Positions 41,380-50,229 of a stretch of DNA of 64,000 bases are shown here, in pieces. The stretch is from Streptomyces ficellus. GTDB lineage: Bacteria > Actinomycetota > Actinomycetes > Streptomycetales > Streptomycetaceae. Under the pieces are notes generated by a model. The model did not search any database, had not been told where the DNA came from, and saw nothing but the letters and a program-made list of their open reading frames with translations. The DNA is taken from the NCBI RefSeq assembly GCF_030406405.1, contig NZ_JAUEPL010000039.1, forward strand, positions 1 to 64,000, given 5' to 3'. Each line of letters opens with the position of its first letter. Position 1 is the first letter of the stretch. A program made the translations under genes and the position numbers.

Positions 41380-41643
41380 CATCCGCGTCTGGCCGTACGC
41401 AGTCGCGACATGGACGTGGACGAGCTGTACGACTCCGTCGCCTCCGGCGGTGTGGACCTCGCCCTGGGCCTGGACTATCCGGACGTACCCATCCCTCGCG
41501 AGCCGGCCCTGCGGGTGATGCGGCTGTACCAAGAGCGGTTCTCGCTCGCGGTGCCGGCCGAGGCGATGGACGGCCGATCATGCACGCCCCGCCGACACGC
41601 TCGCGAGGACGAGCGGCTCGCTAGCGCTCCGAAAGGCGTATGA
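41380..41643 (+). pseudogene. Fragment of a LysR-type regulator
   Basis: HPRLAVRSRDMDVDELYDSV, GGVDLALGLDYPDVPIPREP and LYQERFSLAVPAEAM give about 60 residues of a LysR effector domain. The helix-turn-helix and most of the C-terminus are missing; upstream sequence in three frames shows no LysR start and downstream the frame ends in unrelated sequence. Divergent from the FAD oxidase, where LysR genes often sit. The surrounding 41112-41788 stretch holds no other gene. Confidence 0.65.
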
Positions 41644-41788
41644 CCAGGCCGGCTCACCCGGAAGGCAGCACGACGGGGCGAGCCCCCGGCGACTCGACCG
41701 GACCAGCTTGCGCAAGCCGCCTCATCATGGCTCCGGACGTGCTGCTGCGTCCGAGCTCAGAGTGCGCACGTGTCGACGGGCCGCCGGT

Positions 41789-42316
41789 TCAATGGCCGGG
41801 CTTGGCGTGCCCGCCGTGGTCGCCGAGCTGGGCCTCGAACCAGTTGTGCAGGGCATCGACCAGCCGGGGGTCGTCCGTGGCGTAGGTCAAGATGGCTCCG
41901 TCCGCGCGCTCCCCGTACCGCACCTCGAAGCGGTCATAGCCGTCCTGGAGCTCGGCGAGGCCGGGCATGTCCGCGCCGTGGATCCGAGCCGGGTCTGAGA
42001 AGTCACCCCGGCTGAACGCCTGGGCCTCCTTTCGCAGATGCGCGCGTATCAGGTCGACCTGCTCGGCATCGCCGCGCCGGTCGGCGACGACTTCCTGGAT
42101 TCCGCCCGTTGCCGTGGGCGTGAAGTGGTGCGTGGTCTGTTCGAGGTCGAAGGGCATCACGCTCTGGCCCCGCTCGGCCACCGCCTTCTGCCGGTCTGTC
42201 TGCCGGTCGTCCGGGTCCTGCTGTGATCCGCCGGCCACCAGGGCCACAGCCACCGCCGCGCCGACGACGGCCGCAGCCGCACCCGCGCCCAGGGCCCGGC
42301 GACTGCCGTTACTCAC
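41789..42316 (-). CDS. Membrane-anchored protein of unknown function, coupled to marR
   Basis: 175 residues. One N-terminal membrane helix (GAGAAAAVVGAAVAVALVAGG), then a soluble extracellular region with SVMPFDLEQTTHHFTPTATG and LRKEAQAFSRGDFSDPARIHG (His-rich, resembling DUF305-like helices) and YDRFEVRYGERADGAILTY. Homologues in actinobacteria are sometimes mislabelled as aspartate carbamoyltransferase, which the sequence does not support. GTG at 42316 has GGAGG 7 nt upstream and overlaps the stop of marR by 8 bp. Confidence 0.7.
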   Translation of the reverse strand: MSNGSRRALGAGAAAAVVGAAVAVALVAGGSQQDPDDRQTDRQKAVAERGQSVMPFDLEQTTHHFTPTATGGIQEVVADRRGDAEQVDLIRAHLRKEAQAFSRGDFSDPARIHGADMPGLAELQDGYDRFEVRYGERADGAILTYATDDPRLVDALHNWFEAQLGDHGGHAKPGH

Positions 42317-42752
42317 CCAGTGCCTCCACCATGACGTCCAGGGCGTGCAGTACGCCCGCTCTTTCCTGATCCGGGATCGATTCAAGTAGTCGGGAGAACC
42401 GCTCCCGTCGTGCGTCGTCGAGGTTCTGCGCAGCTCGCCGTCCCGAGGAGGTGAGTCGCAGTACGACGCCCCGTCCGTCCTCGGGTGCCGGGACGCGTTC
42501 CAGCCAGCCGCGGGCGGACAACTGCCCGACCAGTCGGCTCACGGTGCTCTTCTGGAGCCGCAGCCGACGGCTCAGTTCCACCTGCCGCAGTTCCCCTTCC
42601 TGCGCCAGCTCGCCCAGGGCATGCGCCTCGGAGACGGGGATCGCCTGGCCACAGGGGGTTGTTTCCGGCTGGTGCAGCCCGAAGGCGCGGATGAAATTCC
42701 CCAGTGCCTTCTGGAGGACAACCGGGTCATCGGTCCTGCGATCCTTCGACAT
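42309..42752 (-). CDS. MarR-family transcriptional regulator
   Basis: 147 residues. Winged helix: SEAHALGELAQEGELRQVEL, RLRLQKSTVSRLVGQLSARGWLER, then the wing PAPEDGRGVVLRLTSSGRRAA. ATG at 42752 begins right at a pair of 17-bp direct repeats that should be its own operator, so autoregulation is likely. Co-transcribed with the small membrane protein downstream. A Cys (in TTPCGQAIP) could sense redox, but that is speculative. Confidence 0.88.
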   Translation of the reverse strand: MSKDRRTDDPVVLQKALGNFIRAFGLHQPETTPCGQAIPVSEAHALGELAQEGELRQVELSRRLRLQKSTVSRLVGQLSARGWLERVPAPEDGRGVVLRLTSSGRRAAQNLDDARRERFSRLLESIPDQERAGVLHALDVMVEALGE

Positions 42753-42790
42753 GGTTCGACTGTACAACCAGAAGGTTCGGCAGCACAACC
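42753..42790. promoter_or_regulatory. Tandem 17-bp operator at the marR start
   Basis: Two copies of GGTTCGRCWGYRCAACC separated by AGAA (42753-42769 and 42774-42790). Each copy is an imperfect dyad (GGTT...AACC). They abut the marR start codon, so repressor bound there would block marR expression. The copies differ at 4 positions. Confidence 0.75.
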
Positions 42791-42857
42791 ACTCGCCCTA
42801 TAGCTCGGCCTTGAGGCGCGACGGACAGCGGCTTGGCCGGCCGTTGGCTGCGCTGGT

Positions 42858-44411
42858 TCAGTCGCTCGGTGTGGTGCTTGGGCCGGCGATGCCGCGTGCC
42901 CGGTCATGACAGGTCTTGCCACGGGGCGGCAGGGTGCCCTTGATCAGGTAGTCGTCGACGGCGTTTCTCGTGCAGGAGCCCATGGTGTAGAAGCCGTGTC
43001 CACCCGAAACATTGACCACCAGGCGCGCCTTGGCAAGCTGGCCTTCCACGCTCCTGGCCCACTGCGCGGGTGTGGCGGCGTCGAAGGAGTTCTGCACGAG
43101 CAGGATCTCCGGCGCTCCCTCGGTCTCCAGTGCCCGGCCGGCGTTGGGCAGGGACTTGGCAGGCCAGTAGACACAGGCGTTTCGCACCACGACGAAGATG
43201 TCCGCGAACACCGGCGCGACCTTGGACAGTTCCTCGTTGGCTTCGGCCACCGCTTGCGCGGTGCGCTGATCGGGGCGCAGGTGCAGGCAGCGCACTGCGT
43301 TGTTGCTCTGAGACACCCACTGCTGGTCGCCCTCTGCGGCGGGCTCGTCCCGGAGGAGCTCCGTCAGCGGTGCCATGTCACCCCTGAACGCGGCGCCGAG
43401 ATTCTGAGCGAGCTGGGGCCACTGCTCCTCGTGGAACATTGCGGACATGAGCATGCCGACGACGCTCAGACCGGTGATCGGCTCGTTCCCGTTCGCCTGC
43501 AGCGGCTTGGCGTTGAGCTGGGTGACCAGGTCGTCGATCTTCTTCAGAGCGGCGCTGCGGCTGCTGCCCATGGGGCAGTTCTCGCGGTCGACGCAGCTTT
43601 GGACGAAGACCTTGAGCGCGGTCTCGAAGGCCACCGCCTCGGTCGCACTGTCTCCCGGCCACACGGTGGGGTCGACGACCGAGTCCAGCACCATCCGCCC
43701 GGTTCTGGTGGGGAACTGATCAGCGTAGAACTGGCCCAACAGGGTCCCGTAGGACACCCCGTAGAAGTTCAGCTTGTCGTCGCCGAGGGCGGCCCGCACG
43801 ACGTCGAGGTCCCTGGCCGCGTTGTCGGTGCCCACGACGGGCAGCAGGTCGCCCGCTCGCTTCTTGCAGACCTCGGCGAGGGCCTTGCCGAAGGCAGGCG
43901 ATTCCGCACCCGTCTTGCGTTCCAGGTCAGCCTGCTCCCGCCGCGTCTGGCAGTGCACTTCGCTGCTCTCGCCGACGCCGCGCGGGTCCATGCCCACGAT
44001 GTCGTAGCGCGCCCGCACGCCAGGACTGAAATCAGCCCCGGAGCCGTAAAGGTAGTCCAGTCCTGACGCCCCGGGGCCGCCGGGATTGGTCAGCAGCGAC
44101 CCGATCCGCTTCTTGCTGTCGGTGGCGGCAAGACGGTTGAGGGCAATTTTGATCGTCTTGCCATCCGGGCGGGAGTAATCCAGCGGCACCTCGACGGCAG
44201 CGCATTCGAACCGCAGTGAGTCCGGTACCGAGTCAGGCACCTCATCAGCCGGGCACGCGCGCCACGTGACCTTCTGCCCGTGAAACGCACTCATGCCCTC
44301 ACGCGGCACCTGCGGCGCTCCTCCCGGTGCCGGCGAACCGGTGGCACCGCTGCACCCGGCAGCCAGAGCACAAACCATGGCCATACTGGTCGCTCGCAGG
44401 ATCACACGCAT
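42858..44411 (-). CDS. Secreted alpha/beta-hydrolase lipoprotein (tripeptidyl aminopeptidase family)
   Basis: 517 residues. Lipobox LAAGC (Cys20). Catalytic elements of the SCO/TAP-type peptidases: oxyanion motif LTNPGGPGASGLD, nucleophile FYGVSYGTLLGQFY (Ser), the TAP-like C-terminal domain with EILLVQNSFDAATP (Asp) and NVSGGHGFYTMGSCT (His). Such enzymes remove tri- or dipeptides from proteins outside the cell. AAGG lies before the ATG at 44411. Divergent from the FAD/Fe-S enzyme. Confidence 0.9.
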   Translation of the reverse strand: MRVILRATSMAMVCALAAGCSGATGSPAPGGAPQVPREGMSAFHGQKVTWRACPADEVPDSVPDSLRFECAAVEVPLDYSRPDGKTIKIALNRLAATDSKKRIGSLLTNPGGPGASGLDYLYGSGADFSPGVRARYDIVGMDPRGVGESSEVHCQTRREQADLERKTGAESPAFGKALAEVCKKRAGDLLPVVGTDNAARDLDVVRAALGDDKLNFYGVSYGTLLGQFYADQFPTRTGRMVLDSVVDPTVWPGDSATEAVAFETALKVFVQSCVDRENCPMGSSRSAALKKIDDLVTQLNAKPLQANGNEPITGLSVVGMLMSAMFHEEQWPQLAQNLGAAFRGDMAPLTELLRDEPAAEGDQQWVSQSNNAVRCLHLRPDQRTAQAVAEANEELSKVAPVFADIFVVVRNACVYWPAKSLPNAGRALETEGAPEILLVQNSFDAATPAQWARSVEGQLAKARLVVNVSGGHGFYTMGSCTRNAVDDYLIKGTLPPRGKTCHDRARGIAGPSTTPSD

Positions 44412-44603
44412 TGGAACACCTTGTCTCCCAAGTGCCTCACCGCGGGCTCATGGCTGCCATCGCCTGCAGTCCGCGCGTCCAGGCGCGGCGGCGGTTCTCA
44501 ACGCGATGCTAAGAGCCGAACACCAATCCGGCCTGCCCAGCCACCCAACCGGCGCACCCACGTCTGTACCGCGGCATGCGACCACTGCTTACCATCGCCG
44601 AAC

Positions 44604-44651
44604 CTGACCAGGTCAGACCAAGAAGAACAAGCTAAGTACTTTTTGCTTCTT
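44604..44651. promoter_or_regulatory. Candidate GntR/FadR-type operator and AT-rich promoter block
   Basis: In the 348-bp gap between the divergent hydrolase and FAD/Fe-S genes: CTGACC-a-GGTCAG (44604-44616), overlapping AGGTCAGACCA (44610-44620), which is one base from the TGGTCTGACCA site of lactate/glycolate regulators, then an AT-rich block with AAGTACTT (44634-44641) flanked by AAGAAG and CTTCTT. The rest of the gap shows no gene. Confidence 0.5.
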
Positions 44652-44759
44652 TACCGTCAATCCTTTCGATCTGCTCGTCCTTGTGGGATGTGCCGCCCGA
44701 CCCGCATCGTGAGGTGGACCAGGTCGAACGTGACCGGCGAGCACCGAGGAGCGAGCACA

Positions 44760-47675
44760 GTGACCACGACCATGCGGGACGTCGGCAGCCTCGATGCGGC
44801 AGCTCTGACCGAGGCCCTTCGCCGAGGGGACTGCGGCGAGGTCGCCGGTGACGCCGGCCGCCGGGCGCAGTACTCGGCCGACGCCTCCAACTACCGTCGC
44901 GTCCCGCTCGCCGTGGTGTTCCCGCGCGAGCGGCAGCACGTCCTCAACGTGATCGCCGTCTGCCGCCGTCTGGGGGTGCCGGTCACCTCGCGCGGTGCCG
45001 GCACCAGCACCTCCGGCCAGGCGCTCGGGCCGGGCGTGGTCCTGGACTTCTCCCGTTACTTCAACCGGCTGCTCGCGCTGGACCCGCGGGCCGGGACCGC
45101 CACGGTGCAGCCGGGCATCGTGCTGGACGACCTGCAAAGGGCCGCCTCCGGCCACGGCCTGCTGTTCGGCGCCGACCCGTCCACCCACAGCCGCTGCACA
45201 CTCGGCGGCATGATCGGCAACAACGCCTGCGGATCGCACTCGGTGGCCTGGGGGCGTACGGCCGACAGCGTCCTGCAACTCGAAGTGGTCACCTACCGGG
45301 GCACGGTGCTCCGGCTCGGCGAGATGACCCAGCAGGAGATCGAGGAGGCCATCGCCGCAGGCGGCGACCGCGGGCGGCTGATCGGCTCCCTGTACCGGCT
45401 GGCGCAGAGCAACCTGGCCGTGCTGCGCACCGGGCTGGGGCGGTTTCCGCGGCAGGTGTCGGGTTATGCGCTGGAACACCTACTGCCGGAGCACCGGTTC
45501 AACCTCGCCCGAGCCCTCGTCGGCAGTGAGGGAACGCTGGCCGTGGTGCTCTCGGCGACCGTCCGCCTGATCTCCCCGCCGCCCGCACGCGCTCTGGTCG
45601 TCCTCGGCTTCCAGGATGCCTGCGCCGCCGCCGACGCCGTACCCGCCCTGCTCAAGCACCGGCTGCTGGCGCTGGAGGGGCTCGACCACGCGCTCACCGA
45701 CATCGTCACCCGCCCGGAGACCCGGGCCGCGATCGACACCCTGCCGGCCGCGCCGGCGTGGCTGTTCGCGGAGCTGGGAGGCGCGTGCGACGAGCTGCCC
45801 TCGCGTGCCACGGCACTTGCCGAGACCGCCCGGCAGGCCGCCGGTTTCACCGGCAGCGAGGTCATCACCGATCCCGCGCGCGCCCAGCGGCTGTGGCGCA
45901 TCCGCGAGGACGGAGCGGGCCTGGCCACCCGCCTGCCGGACGGCAGCGAGGCCTGGCCGGGGTGGGAGGACGCAGCCGTCCCGCCCGGCCAACTCGGCTC
46001 GTACCTTCGGCGATTCACGCGACTGCTCAAGCAGTACGGCCTTCAAGGTGCCGTCTACGGGCACTTCGGCGAGGGCTGCCTGCACGTCCGTATCAACTTC
46101 GACTTCACCACCGAACAGGGCACCGCCGTCTTCCGCGCCTTCGTCACCGACGCCGCGAAGCTCGTCGCGGCGCACGGCGGCTCGCTGTCCGGCGAACACG
46201 GCGACGGCCAGGCCCGCTCCGAGCTACTGCCCCTGATGTACGGGCCGGATGTCATCAGCCTGTTCGAGGAGTTCAAGAACATCTGGGACCCCGACAACGG
46301 CCTCAACCCCAGCATGATCGTGCGCCCGCTGCCCATCGACGGCAACCTCCGGGTCAGCCCGCACCGCACCCCGCTGCCCCTGGCTCGTCCGGCGACGGGC
46401 TTCTCCTTCCGCGCCGACGACGGAGACTTCGCCAAGGCCACCCGCCGCTGCGTCGGCGTCGGCAAGTGCCGCACCGCCGCCCACCGCGGCGACGTCATGT
46501 GCCCCAGCTACCGGGTCACGATGGACGAGAAGGACTCCACCCGCGGCCGCGCCCGCCTGCTGTACGAGATGACCCAGGGTGAGGTGATCACCGACGGGTG
46601 GCGGTCCACCGAAGTCCGCGACGCGCTGGACCTGTGTCTTGCCTGCAAGGGATGCGGCGCCGACTGCCCTGTCGGTGTGGACGTGGCCACGTACAAGTCG
46701 GAGTTCCTGCACCACCACTACAAGAGGCGCATCCGGCCCCTCTCGCACTACACCATGGGCTGGCTGCCGCTGCTGTCACGGCCGGCGGCCCGGATGCCGC
46801 GGCTGGTCAACGCCCTTACCTCCTCCCGTCTGGCGCCGCTCGTCAAGCGGCTCGGCGGTATCGCCTCCCAGCGCGAGATTCCGCGTTTCGCGGACGAGAC
46901 CTTCCTGACGTGGTTCCGCCGCCGCACAGCGCGGGGGGAGGGCCCGCGGGGGCCGGTGATGCTGTGGGTGGACTCCTTCAACAACCACTTCACCCCCGAG
47001 GTGCTCAAGGCCGGGGTCGCCGTGCTGGAGAACGCCGGCTTCCGTGTCCGGGTCCCGGACGGTACGCAGTGCTGCGGGCTGACCTGGATCACCACCGGAC
47101 AGCTCGGCGTCGCCCGCCGCATCGCCCAGCGCGCCACCGCCGCCCTCGCCCCGGCGGTCGCCGGCGGCGTCCCGGTCGTGGGCCTGGAACCCAGCTGCAC
47201 GGCGACCCTCAAGACCGATCTGCCCGAACTCCTCCATGGCGACGACGACGCCCGCGGCCTCGCGCGGGCAACCGTCACGCTCGCCGAACTCCTCGTCCAC
47301 CACGCCCCCGACTGGGAGCCCCCGCGGACCGAAGCCCAGTCGATCAGCCAGACCCACTGCCACCAGCACGCCACGTCCGGCTTCGGCGCCGACGCCGAAC
47401 TGCTGCACCGCATGGGCATCGACAACACCCAGCTCGCCTCCGGCTGCTGCGGCCTCGCCGGGAACTTCGGCTTCGAACGCGGCCACTACGACGTCTCCGT
47501 CGCCGCGGGCGAGCAGGTCCTGCTCCCCGCGGTGCGCTCGGCCGCCCCCAGCACGCACGTGCTCGCGGACGGCTTCAGCTGCCGCACCCAGATCGCCCAG
47601 CGGACCGACCGCACCGGCACCCATCTCGCGCAGCTCATCGCCCGCGCCCTGCCCCCGGCCGACACCTCGGCCTGA
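44760..47675 (+). CDS. Fused FAD-binding and Fe-S D-lactate dehydrogenase / glycolate oxidase-like enzyme
   Basis: 971 residues. Domains in order: PCMH FAD-binding (GVPVTSRGAGTSTSGQALGP, TLGGMIGNNACGSHSVAWG, about 45-260), FAD-linked oxidase C-terminal (VYGHFGEGCLHVRINFDF, GEHGDGQARSELLPLMYG, about 270-540), two [4Fe-4S] motifs (CVGVGKC...MCPSY and CLACKGCGADCPVGVD, about 565-650), and CCG domains (QCCGLTW, GCCGLAGNFGFE) towards the end. It unites GlcD- and GlcF-like parts in one chain, as in actinobacterial D-lactate dehydrogenases of the Dld/YdiJ type. GTG at 44760 with GAGGAG 8 nt upstream. Membrane quinone is the likely acceptor. Confidence 0.92.
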   Translation: MTTTMRDVGSLDAAALTEALRRGDCGEVAGDAGRRAQYSADASNYRRVPLAVVFPRERQHVLNVIAVCRRLGVPVTSRGAGTSTSGQALGPGVVLDFSRYFNRLLALDPRAGTATVQPGIVLDDLQRAASGHGLLFGADPSTHSRCTLGGMIGNNACGSHSVAWGRTADSVLQLEVVTYRGTVLRLGEMTQQEIEEAIAAGGDRGRLIGSLYRLAQSNLAVLRTGLGRFPRQVSGYALEHLLPEHRFNLARALVGSEGTLAVVLSATVRLISPPPARALVVLGFQDACAAADAVPALLKHRLLALEGLDHALTDIVTRPETRAAIDTLPAAPAWLFAELGGACDELPSRATALAETARQAAGFTGSEVITDPARAQRLWRIREDGAGLATRLPDGSEAWPGWEDAAVPPGQLGSYLRRFTRLLKQYGLQGAVYGHFGEGCLHVRINFDFTTEQGTAVFRAFVTDAAKLVAAHGGSLSGEHGDGQARSELLPLMYGPDVISLFEEFKNIWDPDNGLNPSMIVRPLPIDGNLRVSPHRTPLPLARPATGFSFRADDGDFAKATRRCVGVGKCRTAAHRGDVMCPSYRVTMDEKDSTRGRARLLYEMTQGEVITDGWRSTEVRDALDLCLACKGCGADCPVGVDVATYKSEFLHHHYKRRIRPLSHYTMGWLPLLSRPAARMPRLVNALTSSRLAPLVKRLGGIASQREIPRFADETFLTWFRRRTARGEGPRGPVMLWVDSFNNHFTPEVLKAGVAVLENAGFRVRVPDGTQCCGLTWITTGQLGVARRIAQRATAALAPAVAGGVPVVGLEPSCTATLKTDLPELLHGDDDARGLARATVTLAELLVHHAPDWEPPRTEAQSISQTHCHQHATSGFGADAELLHRMGIDNTQLASGCCGLAGNFGFERGHYDVSVAAGEQVLLPAVRSAAPSTHVLADGFSCRTQIAQRTDRTGTHLAQLIARALPPADTSA

Positions 47676-48011
47676 GCCCCCGCCACTTCCTCTCCCTCCG
47701 ACGAGGAACACTCCCGTGGCTGACGCACCTCTCGCTCATCGAGGACCGGGGCCCCAAGGAGATCGTCGTCGTCTCCCACCGGCGCACCGGCAGGAACGGC
47801 ATCCCGGTCATCGACAACACCGCCCGAGGCGTCGGCAAGGACGGGACCCGCATGAGCCCCATGACCCACCGACGAGGTGGTCCGAGTGTCCTCCGCGCCA
47901 CGGCGCCGCCACAGCGGCGCTCGCCTCGCGCCAGGCAGGGGCCAAGGGCACGCTGGTGGTACAGGTGCGTGCCGGCGACGGACGCGTTCCCACCCCGGAG
48001 GTGAGCTCGCC
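47676..48011. other. Gap with no convincing gene
   Basis: 336 bp. A plus-strand frame here contains RGPKEIVVVSHRRTGRNGIP and IDNTARGVGKDGTRMSPM, which look somewhat protein-like but match nothing I know and have no start signal; it may be a decayed gene. GGAGGTGAG just before 48012 serves the next gene. Confidence 0.5.
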
Positions 48012-48161
48012 ATGACAGTCTTCCTGGCTCTGGTTCTCCTGGCCGTCATCCTGGGACTCATCGGCGCCGTGGTGAAAGGTTTGGGCTATCTGCTGGCCAT
48101 CGGCATCGTGGTCTTCGTGCTCGCCTTGGCATTGCTGTTCACGCGCTCCCGCCGCAGGTGA
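48012..48161 (+). CDS. Small hydrophobic membrane peptide
   Basis: 49 residues: two hydrophobic helices (FLALVLLAVILGLIGAVV and YLLAIGIVVFVLALALLF) and a basic end RSRRR. GGAGGTGAG sits 8 nt upstream of the ATG, a strong translation signal for such a short gene. Similar peptides are widespread in Streptomyces; role unknown. Confidence 0.75.
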   Translation: MTVFLALVLLAVILGLIGAVVKGLGYLLAIGIVVFVLALALLFTRSRRR

Positions 48162-48303
48162 GGAGAGCGGCGGATTCGCTCGTGTTCCGCCCGTCGAGCC
48201 GACCCTGTGACAGTCGCCGTGCCTGCCGCCTCGGCGCGCGGGCCCTACTGATCCCGTGGCGGGCCTTGCGCCGGCGCGGGGTGACCGGGAGTGGGAGGAA
48301 GCT

Positions 48304-50163
48304 GTGGCTGTGGCCGCGCGTGCGTGGAGGAGCCTGGAGAGGCATGACGGGTATCTGCCCATCGCTGACCATGGGCTGATCGGCGACGGTCGCGGCTCAG
48401 CCCTCGTGGGGCGCGACGGGGCGATCAGTTTCATGTGCGTACCGCGCTTCGACTCACCGCCGCTGTTCTGTGCTCTGCTCGACCGGCACCGCGGCGGCCG
48501 CTTCCTCATCGCCCCGGACGATGTCCGCCACAGCGCTCAGCGGTATGTCGAGGACACGGCGGTCCTCGTCACCGACCTTCGCACGCCGACCGGCGTCGTG
48601 GAGGTGACCGATGGCTTCGCGCTGCGTCCGGCGACCCGGCTGGAGGTGAGCGGCCGGCCAGGAACGGGCCGGCTGCTCCGCTGCGCCCGCGTCACACACG
48701 GCGAGGTGGATGTGCGCGTGTCGCTGCACCCGCGGGGAGGCGGGCGGCTCACCCGCACGCCGCACGGCTGGGACGTGGACTGTCCGCGGCAGCCGCTCTC
48801 CCTTCACCTCGCCTGCTCGCACCCCCTGTCAGGGCTCGACAGCACCATCCGCCTGACCGCGGGGGAACAGCTCTGCGTCGTACTCGACTGGGAAGCGCAC
48901 GCCACTCGTCCCACACAGCCCGACGCGGCGGAGGCGGCTCTGGCGGAGACGGTGCGTGCGTGGCGGCGATGGACGGCGTACGTGGTGCCTGCCGTGCCGC
49001 ACCCGGAGCTGGTACGCCGCTCGGCCATCACCCTGAAGCTGCTGGACCACATGGACAACGGGGCCATCGTCGCGGCACCCACCTCCTCGCTGCCCGAGTG
49101 CATCGGCGGGGCACGCAACTGGGATTACCGCTACGCGTGGATCCGCGACGCCGCCTACGCGGTCTTCGCGCTCCGCCGCATCGGGCTGCCGAAGGAAGCC
49201 GGACGCTTCCTCGAGTGGGCTCTGACCACCGCCGAGTGGCAAGACCGCCCCCGCGTCCTGTACGACGTCGACGGCCGCGCTCCCGCACCCGAGACGGCTG
49301 ACGACGCGCTGGAGGGCTATCGCCGCTCCCGGCCGGTGCGCTGGGGGAACGCCGCGACCGAGCAGGTGCAGCACGATGTGTACGGGGAGATCCTCGACTG
49401 CGCCTTCCAGTGGTCCGCCACCGGCGGCACCCTCGGCAGCGACCTCTGGCAGCGCCTTGCCGGCCTCGCCCAGAGGGCCCGAACGGCATGGAGCACACCC
49501 GATCACGGCATCTGGGAGGTACGGACCCCGGGCCGGCCGTTCACCTACTCCGCCGCGATGTGCCAAGTCGCCCTCGATCGAGCCGCCCGCCTGTGCCGGC
49601 GCCTCAACCTGCCCGGAGATGCGGACACATGGGCCACGGAGGCGCGTCACCTCACCGAACGCATCCTCAGCGAGGCGTGGGACGACGAAGCCGGCGCACT
49701 CACCGAGCACCTGGGCACGGGCGGAGCCCTGGATGGTTCACTGCTGGCTCTCCCCCTCCGCCGCGTGGTTCCCGCCGACCACCCGCGCATGATCGCGACG
49801 ACCCGTGCCATCGCCGACCGGCTCGGCGCGGGGGGCGGCCTCCTCCACCGGTACCTCCCCCAGCACTCCCCCGACGGCATCGACCAGCCGGAGGGCGCGT
49901 TCCTGCTGTGCAGCTTCTGGCTGGTCGACAATCTCGCCGGACAGGGCCGCGTCGACGAAGCCCACGAGCTCTTCGACCGGTTGTGTTCCTACGCGAACAC
50001 GCTGGGCCTGCTCCCCGAGGAGATCGACCCCACCACGGGAACGTTCCTCGGCAACTTCCCGCAGGGGCTCAGCCACGTCGGCCTCATCTCCAGTGCGGTG
50101 GTCCTCGGACGCACCCTTCGAGGGGCGCGTCCCGAACTGTCCACGCACGCGTGGTTCAGCTGA
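48304..50163 (+). CDS. Glycoside hydrolase family 15 protein (glucoamylase/trehalase-like)
   Basis: 619 residues, cytoplasmic (no signal). N-terminal super-beta-sandwich region (HGLIGDGRGSALVGRDGAIS), then the (alpha/alpha)6 catalytic domain: NWDYRYAWIRDAAYAVFALR, DQPEGAFLLCSFWLVDNLA with the second acid, and EEIDPTTGTFLGNFPQGLSHVGLI. In actinobacteria many GH15 proteins of this layout are trehalases; glucoamylase is the alternative. GTG at 48304 is supported by GGGAGG just upstream; a GTG at 48256 is possible. The stop lies in a short tandem repeat shared with the end of the convergent sulP gene. Confidence 0.9.
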   Translation: MAVAARAWRSLERHDGYLPIADHGLIGDGRGSALVGRDGAISFMCVPRFDSPPLFCALLDRHRGGRFLIAPDDVRHSAQRYVEDTAVLVTDLRTPTGVVEVTDGFALRPATRLEVSGRPGTGRLLRCARVTHGEVDVRVSLHPRGGGRLTRTPHGWDVDCPRQPLSLHLACSHPLSGLDSTIRLTAGEQLCVVLDWEAHATRPTQPDAAEAALAETVRAWRRWTAYVVPAVPHPELVRRSAITLKLLDHMDNGAIVAAPTSSLPECIGGARNWDYRYAWIRDAAYAVFALRRIGLPKEAGRFLEWALTTAEWQDRPRVLYDVDGRAPAPETADDALEGYRRSRPVRWGNAATEQVQHDVYGEILDCAFQWSATGGTLGSDLWQRLAGLAQRARTAWSTPDHGIWEVRTPGRPFTYSAAMCQVALDRAARLCRRLNLPGDADTWATEARHLTERILSEAWDDEAGALTEHLGTGGALDGSLLALPLRRVVPADHPRMIATTRAIADRLGAGGGLLHRYLPQHSPDGIDQPEGAFLLCSFWLVDNLAGQGRVDEAHELFDRLCSYANTLGLLPEEIDPTTGTFLGNFPQGLSHVGLISSAVVLGRTLRGARPELSTHAWFS

Positions 50164-50180
50164 GGCTGTGGTGCGTCCCG

Positions 50181-50229
50181 CTGCCGGCCGGCACCGGTCA
50201 GTGGCTGCCGGGCCGGCGCCGGTCAGTGG
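50181..50229. repeat. Tandem 24/25-bp duplication over the end of sulP
   Basis: Two near-identical units (CTGCCGGCCGGCACCGGTCA type) in tandem; the second contains the last codons and stop of the convergent SulP gene (Gly-Ser-His-stop). The duplication could have added or removed C-terminal residues. Confidence 0.8.

Noticed and set aside
41789..42316. Label as aspartate carbamoyltransferase
   Set aside because: The protein is a short membrane-anchored one with no carbamoyl-phosphate or aspartate binding motifs; the name sometimes attached to homologues is not supported.
47716..48004. Plus-strand frame with RGPKEIVVVSHRRTGRNG
   Set aside because: No start signal or recognisable family; may be decayed sequence, too weak to call.
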